Positions 1 through 8,213 of a stretch of DNA of 64,000 nucleotides are shown here, in pieces. The stretch is from contig NZ_JABAIA010000001.1 in assembly GCF_012641275.1 (NCBI RefSeq), positions 1,860,001 through 1,924,000 of the forward strand. The letters run 5' to 3'. The notes beneath the pieces are model-generated. The model was not told where the DNA came from. It did not search any database and was given only the letters and a program-made list of their open reading frames with translations. A program made the translations under genes and the position numbers. The DNA is from Chitinophaga varians. GTDB taxonomy: Bacteria; Bacteroidota; Bacteroidia; Chitinophagales; Chitinophagaceae. Numbering within the stretch: position 1 is the stretch's first letter; each line of letters opens with the position of its first letter.

Positions 1-848
1 ACACCGCCAAAAAGTGGTTACAGGAAAGAGGGATGGAGGCCATGGACGGCCCTATCAACTTTGGAGAGCGTAACAACTGGTGGGGGTTGCTGACCGAAGG
101 TTACCACGAACCGCTGTATGGCATGAATTTTAATCCGCCGTATTATGTCCGCCTGTTTGAAACTTACGGTTTCCGGCTGTTCTTCAACCAGATCTGCTAC
201 GATATGCATATCTATGGCGAACTGGCGGACAAATTCTACACCCGCCACGCTGCCGTGAGCCAGGACCCGGATTATTCCGCGCGGCATATCAGAAAGAACC
301 AGCTGGAGAAATTCGCACAAGACTTCAGTATTATCTATAATAAAGCCTGGGCCCAGCATGCCGGTGGTAAAGAAATGAGCAAAGGGCAGGCACTGAGCCT
401 TTTCAATCAGATGAAGCCCCTGATGGATGAAAAGGTTGCCTGGTTTGCCTATTATAAAGATGAACCTATAGCCATGTGGCTTAATCTGCCAGACCTGAAT
501 CAGTATATAAAACACATGAACGGGAAAATGAACTTATGGGGAAAACTGATCTTTCTGTGGATGAAACTAACCAAACAATGCCACAAGATAGTAGGCATTA
601 TTTTCGGCATTGTGCCTGAGTTTCAGGGCAAGGGAGTGGACGCCTATATCATTTTGGAAGGCGCCAAAGTAATACAACGCAAAAGCATGCCTTACAATCA
701 GTATGAAATGCAATGGATCGGCGATTTCAACCCTCGTATGCTGAATGTGGCGACCAGCCTGGGAGCTGAGCCTTCCAGGATACTGACCACCTACCGCTGT
801 ATGTTTGATCCTAACGTACCGGTGGAAAGACATCCGATCTTAAAATAA
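1..848 (+). CDS. GNAT-like N-acetyltransferase family protein, 5' end outside the window
   Basis: The frame is open to the left edge, so the gene starts before the window. The first ATG at 33 is probably internal, because the codons before it (TAKKWLQERG) read naturally into it. The visible part is the C-terminal ~280 residues. A segment GIVPEFQGKGVD near residue 195 resembles the acetyl-CoA pyrophosphate loop (Q/R-x-x-G-x-G/A) of GNAT enzymes. Large GNAT-like proteins of this kind are common and mostly uncharacterised in Bacteroidota, so the substrate is unknown. A strong terminator follows the stop. The family call is inference from one motif and overall character. Confidence 0.7.
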   Translation, partial: TAKKWLQERGMEAMDGPINFGERNNWWGLLTEGYHEPLYGMNFNPPYYVRLFETYGFRLFFNQICYDMHIYGELADKFYTRHAAVSQDPDYSARHIRKNQLEKFAQDFSIIYNKAWAQHAGGKEMSKGQALSLFNQMKPLMDEKVAWFAYYKDEPIAMWLNLPDLNQYIKHMNGKMNLWGKLIFLWMKLTKQCHKIVGIIFGIVPEFQGKGVDAYIILEGAKVIQRKSMPYNQYEMQWIGDFNPRMLNVATSLGAEPSRILTTYRCMFDPNVPVERHPILK

Positions 849-870
849 CTGTTATCCGTTAAAACAGCAT

Positions 871-904
871 AGCCCGGCTTTCTTCAGACAGCCGGGCTTT
901 TTTG
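871..904 (+). terminator. Rho-independent terminator
   Basis: A 9-bp GC-rich stem (AGCCCGGCT / AGCCGGGCT) with a short loop is followed by a T run, 22 bases after the stop of the GNAT-like gene. Confidence 0.85.
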
Positions 905-1085
905 TTCTGAAAAACCTGCATGACAACTTTATCTGTTCCTGTCACGTTACAAATGGCCCCTGTATTGTCTTTGCAGGATACCATATCAATATCCGATACC
1001 GCAGGGCCAGGCAATTAATCCCTGAATATTGGTTATATTTAAATCCCTTTTGCAACGGCTATCGTATTTAACCTGATGTTTTGTT

Positions 1086-3194
1086 ATGACCAACTTATAT
1101 CCTGCAAGTCCGGGGATTAAAGATCCCGCGGTCTTTCAGCCCACGACAGCGTTTAGGCTACAGATAGTAAAGGTGATCGGCTTTATATTGCTCTTTTTTC
1201 TGTTGTATGCAATTGTTTTACTGACAGCTATAACGCTGGGTGCGGCTTTCATAACAGCCGGCATTGCACTAACCGGCTATTATCCCAATATCTTCACGTT
1301 TATTGCCGGTCCTGCACTGGCAATACTGGGCGGTCTGATGTTGTTTCTCCTTGTGCGGTTTCTTTTTTACCGGCGCCCTCCGGTAAACCCTTATCGTGCC
1401 CCGATAGAAGCGCATCATCATCCCAGGTTATTTGATTTTATCTCCCGGCTGGTCAAAGACACGCGTATCCGTTTTCCGGAGAAAGTGTTTGTAGTGCCGG
1501 AAGTGAATGTTGCGGTTTTTTACAATGCCAGCTTTTTCAATCTGTTATGGCCTGCACGGATGAACCTGGAAATAGGGCTGGGATTGGTGAACAGCGTTAA
1601 TATCAGCGAGTTTAAGATGATACTGGCGCAGGAGTTTGCACATTTTTCCAGGCGCAGCATGAAACTGGGCAGTTATGTGTATGCCCTGAACAAGGTACTG
1701 TACAATATGCTGTACGAGAATGACAGCTGGAACGATCTGGCCATACGGTGGAGCAGCCATGGCAGCCTGCCCGGATTTTTCGCTCATGTGACCCTGATGC
1801 TGGTCAACAGTATACAATTTTTACTACGTAAGCTGTATCGCCTGATCAACCGGCAATACCTTGAGCTTAGCCGGGAGATGGAGTTTCATGCCGATGCGCT
1901 GGCCGTGTCACTGGCGGGCACAGCGGCGGCTATCAGCGGCGGACGCCGTGTGGAGATGGGCACCTATTGCCTGGACCACTGTATGCATAAGCTGTCTGAA
2001 CTGGAAAACGACGGGCAGCAGTTCAGCAACATTTTCCAGACGCACCGCGCCGTGATCGACTATTATGCCCGGCAGAACAGGCTGGACACGGATGCAGCAG
2101 GACTGCCGGTCATCCCCGACAGTTATTTTCATACTTTCCTGAAGAGCCGGGTGCAGCTGCGGGAACAATGGACCACCCATCCTACCCGGGAAGACCGGGA
2201 ACAGCGTTACCTTGCCGCCGGTATTATCTGTGAGCAGGTCAATACCAGTGCCTGGCAGTTATTTGATGATCCCGAGCTGTTGCAGGAACAAAGCACCCGG
2301 CAGGTGTACGATGTCCTTTCACCGGGATTTACCGGCGAAACAATCTCACCTGCTGAATTTGTAGCAGAGCTGACCCACCGGCACCGGTTATACGAATATC
2401 CCGCCGCTTTCCATGATTATTATGATAACCGGGCGTTTACCGCTATTAATACGGAGGATGAACAGGCCCTTTCTGCGGCCGTTGCCACCAGCATGGCACA
2501 GTTATATCATCCGGACATCGTATGGCGGATCAGGAGCTACTACCGGGACAAGCAGGATGTGGAAACATTGCAGGCCATTGCCATCGGGCAGTTCCAGACC
2601 CGCACTTTTGAATTTGACGGACAATCCCGCAAAGCCTCCGATGCCAGGGAACTGGCACGGCAACTGGCACGGCATGTAGCCGCCGAACAGGACTGGCTGC
2701 AGCAGCACGACCGGCAGGCTTACGGCTATCATTATCAGCGTGCCCTGGCCAAAGGGCCGGATACCGTCCGGTTACTGACCACCCGGTACCAGCAGATACT
2801 GATGCACCAGGAGTTTGCCAACCGGCTGAACGACCAGGTGGTGCGGGTCATCCATGCCATCAGCCAGGTTTTTAATGCCAGTCACGATACCCTCGCCCTG
2901 CTGATGCCCTGGATGGAAGAGCTGCGAGCTGAATGCTGGCGGTTCCGGCGGTTGCTGCATGAAGTCACCTCTTCGCCCGGGCATACCAGCTGCCTTTCGC
3001 CGGAGCTGTATGACAGGGTACAGCTGTTTACCATGCAGGACTGTATTTTCATGCAGGACCAGGTGCCTGATTATGCCGCCCTGCAGGAGCTGCACGAAAT
3101 CATTTCCTCGGTAATGGAGCAGTACAATAACAGCAATGTCCTGTTGCGGAAATCTTTCCTGGAATTTTTGTTGACCATGGAGCCGGAAGCCTGA
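1086..3194 (+). CDS. M48-like membrane metalloprotease with an altered zinc motif
   Basis: The 702-aa protein has two N-terminal membrane segments (about residues 28-58 and 68-92), then a soluble domain. Residues 182-186 read QEFAH where M48 proteases have HExxH, and residues 264-270 read EMEFHAD, matching the downstream motif that gives the third zinc ligand. The following RRSMKLGSYVY stretch is typical of a Bacteroidota M48 subgroup. The ~350-residue C-terminal part is helical and unrecognised. The Gln in place of the first zinc-binding His is seen directly. It may mean an inactive protease or altered metal binding. It sits alone between two terminators. Confidence 0.75.
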   Translation: MTNLYPASPGIKDPAVFQPTTAFRLQIVKVIGFILLFFLLYAIVLLTAITLGAAFITAGIALTGYYPNIFTFIAGPALAILGGLMLFLLVRFLFYRRPPVNPYRAPIEAHHHPRLFDFISRLVKDTRIRFPEKVFVVPEVNVAVFYNASFFNLLWPARMNLEIGLGLVNSVNISEFKMILAQEFAHFSRRSMKLGSYVYALNKVLYNMLYENDSWNDLAIRWSSHGSLPGFFAHVTLMLVNSIQFLLRKLYRLINRQYLELSREMEFHADALAVSLAGTAAAISGGRRVEMGTYCLDHCMHKLSELENDGQQFSNIFQTHRAVIDYYARQNRLDTDAAGLPVIPDSYFHTFLKSRVQLREQWTTHPTREDREQRYLAAGIICEQVNTSAWQLFDDPELLQEQSTRQVYDVLSPGFTGETISPAEFVAELTHRHRLYEYPAAFHDYYDNRAFTAINTEDEQALSAAVATSMAQLYHPDIVWRIRSYYRDKQDVETLQAIAIGQFQTRTFEFDGQSRKASDARELARQLARHVAAEQDWLQQHDRQAYGYHYQRALAKGPDTVRLLTTRYQQILMHQEFANRLNDQVVRVIHAISQVFNASHDTLALLMPWMEELRAECWRFRRLLHEVTSSPGHTSCLSPELYDRVQLFTMQDCIFMQDQVPDYAALQELHEIISSVMEQYNNSNVLLRKSFLEFLLTMEPEA

Positions 3195-3197
3195 GCC

Positions 3198-3230
3198 GAA
3201 AGCCACGCCGGTGGCTTCCATTTTTCTCTT
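3198..3230 (+). terminator. Probable terminator after the M48-like gene
   Basis: A short stem AGCCAC / GTGGCT with a 4-base loop is followed by a mixed T-rich run (TTCCATTTTTCTCTT), directly after the stop at 3194. Confidence 0.5.
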
Positions 3231-3277
3231 ACTGAATTTGTGCGTATTTTCGGCGCTCGCGAAAGCGTTGCAGTCAT

Positions 3278-5284
3278 ATGGAGAATTTTATCGTTTCAGC
3301 CCGTAAATACCGTCCACAGAACTTTTCAACAGTTGTAGGACAAGCACATATCACCACCACGCTCAAGAATGCCATCCGCAATAACCAGCTGGCGCACGCT
3401 TTTCTGTTCTGCGGACCCCGTGGAGTAGGGAAGACCACCTGTGCCCGTATTCTGGCTAAAACCATTAACTGCGAGAACCTGCAGCCCGATGGGGAAGCCT
3501 GTAACGAATGCCATTCCTGCAAATCCTTCAATGAAGGCAGTTCCTTCAACATTCACGAGCTGGATGCCGCCTCCAACAACTCGGTAGACGATATCCGGAC
3601 GCTGGTGGAGCAGGTACGTTTTTCCCCACAGGCCGGCAAATACAAGATCTATATTATAGATGAGGTGCACATGCTGAGCTCATCTGCCTTCAACGCGTTC
3701 CTTAAAACGCTGGAGGAGCCACCTTCCTACGCGATCTTTATTCTCGCCACCACAGAGAAACACAAGATATTACCGACTATTCTAAGCCGGTGCCAGATAT
3801 TCGATTTCAAGCGGATCACCATACAGGACACCGTAGACCACCTGAAAGAGATCTGTGACAAAGAACATATCCAGGCAGACGCTGACGCGCTTCACCTGGT
3901 AGCGCAGAAAACGGACGGCTGTATGCGTGACTCGCTGAGCACGCTGGACAAAATCGTAAGTTTCACCAGCGGCCACCTTACTTATCAGAATACGCTGGAG
4001 CACCTGAACATCCTGGACTATGATTATTTCTTCCGGATCATGGACACCGTGTTGCAGCAGGACGTGGCCACTGCCCTGTTAATATTTGATGAAATTTTAC
4101 AGAAAGGTTTTGAAGGGGACAACTTCCTGAACGGCTGGGCCGAATTCCTGCGCAACCTGTTGCTCAGCAAAGAAGAGAAAGCTTTTCACCTGGTAGAAGT
4201 GTCCGGCAACCTGAAAGACCGTTATAAACAATTATCCGGCAAAATCAGTCCGGCCTACCTTATTACCGCCCTCCACCTGCTCAATGATACGGAGATCAAC
4301 TACCGGTTGGCCCGTAACAAGCGCCTGCATGTGGAGATGGCGCTGATCAAGCTGTGTTACCTGCAGCAGGCCGTTAGCCTGGTGAGCGATGACAACAACG
4401 GGGAGGTGTCAAAAAAAAAGCTGGTAGCTGACGGAACGCCACCACAGCGGCTGAGAGCTCCGGGTGCGCAACCCGCCGCTGCCAAACCGGCGACTACAGC
4501 CAGCATTGCGGCCCAGTCGCCCGAGACCGCCCGGTTGACCGTAGACAGCACTCCTGCCCCTGCCACCGCTGTGCCCACACAGCCTGTAGCAGGCAATCCC
4601 GGTAGCCAGACAGCCGGTCCGGCAGCTGTGCCCGCAGGGAATAATGCAGGCACAGGGAATACGCCGGTCCATCAGCCGGTGGCACCCGCACAGACCGCCC
4701 CTGTCGCCAGCGCAGGAGCTACCAATACCACATCCGCCGCCAGTCAGGGCACTTCCGCAGCAGGCTATGCCACAAGTGGCAGTCAACCTGCCACTGCTAC
4801 CGCAGGCGCCAAAACAGCCGCACCAGCGAGCAAGCTGACCGGTCTGGCCGCCATGAAAGAAGCGCTGGCCGCCAAACAGCAGACCAGTGCACAGGTGCAG
4901 AGCATCCCATTGACGGCCGGTGCGCTCGAAGTTTACTGGGAAGAGTTCATTGACCGGTTCCGTCAGGCCAATAAAATGACCGTAGTGAGCAATCTGGCGC
5001 TGGCCGTATTGAAGTTGCTCGGAGCCACCGAAATTGGTATTGTGAGCCGTAACATCGTACAGCACCGGTTCATGGAAGAGGAGAAAATGGCTATTTCCGA
5101 GTTTTTCAAGCAGAAATTCAATAATCCGACCCTTGTACTGACCCTTCAGCTGGACGAGAGCCAGCAGGTACAGGACATCGGGCCGGCACCTCTTTCCAGC
5201 AGGGAGCAGTTCCAGCACATGGCGGAAAAATATCCCCTGGTAAAAGAGTTAAAAGACAGGCTTAATATGGAGCTCGATTTTTAA
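3278..5284 (+). CDS. dnaX: DNA polymerase III subunit gamma/tau
   Basis: The 668-aa protein is the clamp-loader ATPase of the replicative polymerase. The AAA+ core has Walker A GPRGVGKT (46-53), a zinc module of Cys65, Cys75, Cys78 and Cys81, Walker B with DEVHML, and an SRC arginine-finger motif. Collar domain III ends near residue 375. An Ala/Pro/Thr/Gln-rich linker of about 140 residues follows, then a C-terminal domain (about 545-668) as expected for tau. A nine-A run lies exactly at the collar-linker junction and both shifted frames stop within 12 nt, so a short gamma form is likely as well as tau (separate entry). The start matches the usual length of the family. Confidence 0.97.
   Translation: MENFIVSARKYRPQNFSTVVGQAHITTTLKNAIRNNQLAHAFLFCGPRGVGKTTCARILAKTINCENLQPDGEACNECHSCKSFNEGSSFNIHELDAASNNSVDDIRTLVEQVRFSPQAGKYKIYIIDEVHMLSSSAFNAFLKTLEEPPSYAIFILATTEKHKILPTILSRCQIFDFKRITIQDTVDHLKEICDKEHIQADADALHLVAQKTDGCMRDSLSTLDKIVSFTSGHLTYQNTLEHLNILDYDYFFRIMDTVLQQDVATALLIFDEILQKGFEGDNFLNGWAEFLRNLLLSKEEKAFHLVEVSGNLKDRYKQLSGKISPAYLITALHLLNDTEINYRLARNKRLHVEMALIKLCYLQQAVSLVSDDNNGEVSKKKLVADGTPPQRLRAPGAQPAAAKPATTASIAAQSPETARLTVDSTPAPATAVPTQPVAGNPGSQTAGPAAVPAGNNAGTGNTPVHQPVAPAQTAPVASAGATNTTSAASQGTSAAGYATSGSQPATATAGAKTAAPASKLTGLAAMKEALAAKQQTSAQVQSIPLTAGALEVYWEEFIDRFRQANKMTVVSNLALAVLKLLGATEIGIVSRNIVQHRFMEEEKMAISEFFKQKFNNPTLVLTLQLDESQQVQDIGPAPLSSREQFQHMAEKYPLVKELKDRLNMELDF
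4400..4431 (+). promoter_or_regulatory. dnaX: Probable dnaX slippage/frameshift site producing gamma
   Basis: Nine consecutive A (4411-4419) followed by G contain the heptamer A AAA AAG in the correct phase (Ser-Lys-Lys-Lys). A purine-rich GGGGAGG (4400-4406) lies 7 nt upstream of the heptamer. The -1 frame gives Ala-Gly-Ser then TGA (4429-4431). The +1 frame gives Trp then TAG (4425-4427). Ribosomal -1 shifting at A AAA AAG (Escherichia coli dnaX) and transcriptional slippage on A9 (Thermus dnaX) are both known. Either would give a ~384-residue protein ending at the collar. The function here is inferred. Confidence 0.7.
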
Positions 5285-5347
5285 TTGAGATTCACTTATT
5301 ATATCTTAACGATCATTAGACATTTTTAAACCGTTTAGCATTCCTTC

Positions 5348-5379
5348 TTTGCGTTTTTGCGCAAAAACATGTAGGTTTG
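5348..5379 (+). promoter_or_regulatory. Bacteroidota-type promoter for the E2 gene
   Basis: TTTG (5348-5351), 20 nt, then TAGGTTTG (5372-5379) matches the -33/-7 consensus of the Bacteroidota housekeeping sigma factor. The start codon lies 23 nt further on. Confidence 0.75.
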
Positions 5380-5401
5380 AGCAAAATTTTTAATAAACAC
5401 T

Positions 5402-7033
5402 ATGGCAGAAGTTATCAGAATGCCCCTCCTGAGTGATACGATGACGGAAGGGGTGATTGCGGAATGGCATAAAAAGGTGGGCGATCAAGTAAAGGCAGAC
5501 GATGTTATTGCTGAAGTGGAGACGGACAAGGCGACGATGGAAGTAATAGGCTACGTAGAGGGCACATTACTGTACATTGGTGTGGAAAAAGGCAAAGCAG
5601 CCAAAGTGAATGGTATTATCGCCATTGTAGGTAAACCAGGCGAAGACTATAAACCTTTGCTGGAAGGTAATTCCGGCGAAACCGCTGCGGCACCTGCCCA
5701 GCAAGCCGCCGCTGCGCCGGCACCACAAGCTGCACCGGCCGCCGCCGCACCTGCTGCTGATGATGCTGCATTAAAAGAAGCACTGAAAAATGCGACTGTT
5801 ATCCGTATGCCGCTGCTGAGCGATACGATGACAGAAGGAAAAATAGTTGCCTGGAACAAAAAAGTAGGCGACGTAGTAAAAAGTGACGACGTACTGGCAG
5901 AAGTAGAAACCGACAAAGCCACCATGGAAGTGATAGGTTATGCGGACGGAACACTGCTGTATGTTGGCGTTAAAGAAGGAGAAGCTGCCAAAGTAAACGG
6001 CATCATCGCCATTGTAGGTAAACCGGGCACTAATGTGGACGTGATCCTCGCAGGCGAAAACGCTGCTCCTGCCAAAGCCGCTCCTGCTGAAGCTGCCGCT
6101 CCCGCTGCCACCAGCGCGGCCGCCACGACTGCACCTGCTGCTGCCACCTCCTCCGACGGTCGTGTGAAAGCCTCTCCGCTGGCCCGTAAACTGGCTGCTG
6201 AGAAAGGTATTGACATCGCCCAGGTAGCTGGTTCCGGTGACAATGGCCGTATCGTGAAAAAAGATGTGGACAACTTCGTTCCATCTGCTGCCCCTGCCGC
6301 TAAAACCAGCGCCGCTGCACCATCTGCACCGGCCTTCGTACCTGCCGGCCAGGAAGGTTATACCGATACCCCGCTCTCTCAGATGCGTAAAGTGATCGCT
6401 AAACGCCTGAGCGAAAGCAAATTCACCGCTCCTCACTTCTATCTGAAAATAGACGTGAACATGGATAAAGCCATGGACGCCCGTAAAGCCATCAACGAGA
6501 TGTCCCCGGTGAAAATCTCCTTCAATGACATGGTGATCAAGGCCTGCGCCCTGGCACTGCGTCAGCATCCGGACGTGAACAGCAGCTGGATGGGCGACTT
6601 TATCCGTCACAACCAACACGTACATATCGGTTCCGCTGTAGCCATCGAAGACGGCCTCATCGTACCGGTAATCCGTTTTGCAGACCAGAAATCACTGAGC
6701 CAGATCGCCGGTGAAGCCAAAGGCCTGTACGACAAAGCCAAAAACAAAAAACTGCAACCGCAGGACTTCAGTGGTAACACCTTCACTGTTTCCAACCTCG
6801 GTATGCTCGGCATCGACGAATTCACCGCTATCATCAACCCGCCGGATTCCGCTATCCTCGCTGTAGGTGGCATCAAAGAAACCGCTATCGTTGAAAAAGG
6901 CCAGGTGAAAATCGCCAATATCATGAAACTGACCCTCAGCTGCGACCACAGAAGCGTGGATGGAGCCGTAGGCGCCCGTTTCCTGGCTACCCTGAAAACC
7001 TACCTGGAAAATCCGGTAACCATGCTGGTGTAG
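5402..7033 (+). CDS. pdhC: Pyruvate dehydrogenase complex dihydrolipoyl acetyltransferase (E2)
   Basis: The 543-aa protein transfers the acetyl group from lipoyl-lysine to CoA in the pyruvate dehydrogenase complex. Two lipoyl domains are visible, each with the ETDKATM motif (lipoylated Lys43 and Lys172), separated by Ala/Pro-rich swinging linkers. A peripheral-subunit-binding domain (SPLARKLAAEKGID...GRI) lies near 258-295, and the catalytic domain ends with the DHRSVDGA motif holding the active-site His and Asp. A 2-oxoglutarate E2 usually has one lipoyl domain, so pyruvate is preferred. The two lipoyl domains are near copies of each other. The gene has its own promoter and terminator, with no E1 or E3 gene adjacent. 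Confidence 0.93.
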   Translation: MAEVIRMPLLSDTMTEGVIAEWHKKVGDQVKADDVIAEVETDKATMEVIGYVEGTLLYIGVEKGKAAKVNGIIAIVGKPGEDYKPLLEGNSGETAAAPAQQAAAAPAPQAAPAAAAPAADDAALKEALKNATVIRMPLLSDTMTEGKIVAWNKKVGDVVKSDDVLAEVETDKATMEVIGYADGTLLYVGVKEGEAAKVNGIIAIVGKPGTNVDVILAGENAAPAKAAPAEAAAPAATSAAATTAPAAATSSDGRVKASPLARKLAAEKGIDIAQVAGSGDNGRIVKKDVDNFVPSAAPAAKTSAAAPSAPAFVPAGQEGYTDTPLSQMRKVIAKRLSESKFTAPHFYLKIDVNMDKAMDARKAINEMSPVKISFNDMVIKACALALRQHPDVNSSWMGDFIRHNQHVHIGSAVAIEDGLIVPVIRFADQKSLSQIAGEAKGLYDKAKNKKLQPQDFSGNTFTVSNLGMLGIDEFTAIINPPDSAILAVGGIKETAIVEKGQVKIANIMKLTLSCDHRSVDGAVGARFLATLKTYLENPVTMLV

Positions 7034-7068
7034 TCACTGACGCGAATTTGTTTATTATGAATAAATAT

Positions 7069-7098
7069 GCCCGAAGCTACGGCTTCGGGCTTTTTTTT
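7069..7098 (+). terminator. Rho-independent terminator after the E2 gene
   Basis: A 10-bp stem GCCCGAAGC...GCTTCGGGC with a small loop is followed by eight T. Confidence 0.9.
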
Positions 7099-7104
7099 CT
7101 GGTT

Positions 7105-7129
7105 CCCAGGGCTGAAGCCCTGGGCTACG
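7105..7129. repeat. Interspersed palindromic repeat, single copy
   Basis: CCCAGGGCTGAAGCCCTGGG followed by CTACG contains a GGGCT...AGCCC dyad. The same 25-bp sequence starts the four-copy array at 15428-15535. Elements of this type are scattered between genes in Bacteroidota genomes. Confidence 0.8.
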
Positions 7130-7218
7130 ATTAGTTTTTCCGGCTTTTTAGACGGAGTCTTTTCTTTATTTATTGGGTTATGTATGAGGAGGAACGGCTG
7201 GCAGCATACAAGCTTTTT

Positions 7219-7463
7219 ATCTTCAGAAATACAAAACAGCCTATAGTAAATTCACCGGCTTATTTTCAATAAGCTGAAAGAAGCTGCTGGTCCCGGGAAG
7301 GGCTCTCTGTCTTCAGGAATATAAAACAGACCTCCGGTAAAATGCATTGCATAATGCAGCTTCTTCCGAAGAAGCTGCTGGTCCTGGAAAGAATTCTCCT
7401 GTCTCATGAAATGTAAAACCACTTCTCCGGTAAAATGCATTGCATAGTAAAATTCTCCTGAAG
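7219..7463. repeat. Degenerate ~91-bp direct repeats in an intergenic region
   Basis: Two full units begin with AAGCTGCTGG at 7281 and 7372, share a run of about 19 bases centred on GGTAAAATGCATTGCATA, and diverge elsewhere. A partial older unit lies at 7219-7273. An 11-bp perfect palindrome (GCAGCTTCTTC, 1 nt, GAAGAAGCTGC; 7356-7378) spans the junction of the two full units. No open frame covers the block convincingly. Together with the terminator and the palindromic repeat, this accounts for most of the 600-bp gap between the E2 gene and the GbsR-type gene. Confidence 0.7.
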
Positions 7464-7589
7464 GAAGCAACCGGCCCTTTAACGGGGCTTTCCTATCTCC
7501 CGGAATATAAAAACAGAAGCCGCTGCGCGCTCTTTCCTTTTCAAAATACCTCCCAGTGTCATCTACCTATAGATTTTGTTTCATAAACT

Positions 7590-7620
7590 TTTGAAAGTTC
7601 AAAAACTTGGTGTATTTTTG
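7590..7620 (+). promoter_or_regulatory. Bacteroidota-type promoter for the GbsR/MarR gene
   Basis: TTTG (7590-7593), 19 nt, TATTTTTG (7613-7620) is a near-perfect consensus. It shows that the ATG at 7642 is the start rather than an in-frame upstream codon at 7576, which lies before the promoter. Confidence 0.8.
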
Positions 7621-7641
7621 ATTTTCAACAAATCGACCTAC

Positions 7642-8148
7642 ATGAACTTAGTGGATGCAAAAGCGCAGTTTATTCAAACCTGGGGATCTCTGGGGGCACA
7701 ATGGGGTATTAACCGTACCATGGCCCAGATCCATGCGTTGTTGCTGGTGATGCCTGACCCGTTGAGCGCCGATGATATTATGGCGGAGTTGAATATTTCC
7801 CGTGGTAATACCAATATGAACGTGCGGGAGCTGATCAACTGGGGACTGGTAGAACGTGTGTTGATTCCGGGTGAGCGAAAAGAGTTTTTCGTAGCAGAAA
7901 AAGATATCTGGAAAGTGGCGACTTACATTGCGCGGGAGCGGAAAAAACGGGAACTGGACCCTATCATGAAAGTGCTGTTGCAGCTGCAACAGGCCGAAGG
8001 CGATCCCAAAGACAGGGAGTTAAAGGCTTTCAAAGACTCCATTTCCAATATCAACAAGTTTGCCCAGCAAACCGACAGGACTATCAGCGCCTTCATTAAA
8101 TCGGAGGAGAGCTGGTTTTACAGCAGCCTGCTTAAGCTTATTAAATAA
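7642..8148 (+). CDS. GbsR/MarR-family transcriptional regulator
   Basis: The 168-aa winged-helix protein opens with a helical segment. The DNA-binding region is LSADDIMAELNISRGNTNMNV (about 50-70), followed by a wing (RVLIPGERKEFFVAEKDIW) and a helical C-terminal dimerisation region. GbsR-like regulators control osmolyte or membrane-related genes in other bacteria, but the target here is unknown. The downstream SDR-like gene is 65 nt away and could be co-transcribed. Confidence 0.85.
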   Translation: MNLVDAKAQFIQTWGSLGAQWGINRTMAQIHALLLVMPDPLSADDIMAELNISRGNTNMNVRELINWGLVERVLIPGERKEFFVAEKDIWKVATYIARERKKRELDPIMKVLLQLQQAEGDPKDRELKAFKDSISNINKFAQQTDRTISAFIKSEESWFYSSLLKLIK

Positions 8149-8213
8149 GCTTATTTTTTTGCTGCTATATTTCAATATTTACTGAAAGTTCTGAATTATA
8201 GAAAACAGAAAAC

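Noticed and set aside
4409..5218. Long minus-strand frame of 269 codons opposite dnaX
   Set aside because: It lies opposite the Ala/Pro-rich linker. The composition bias of the linker keeps the antisense open; the product looks low-complexity and has no start context.
5771..6625. Long minus-strand frame of 284 codons opposite the E2 gene
   Set aside because: Antisense shadow of a repetitive Ala-rich coding sequence; the Ser/Gly-rich product shows no domain.
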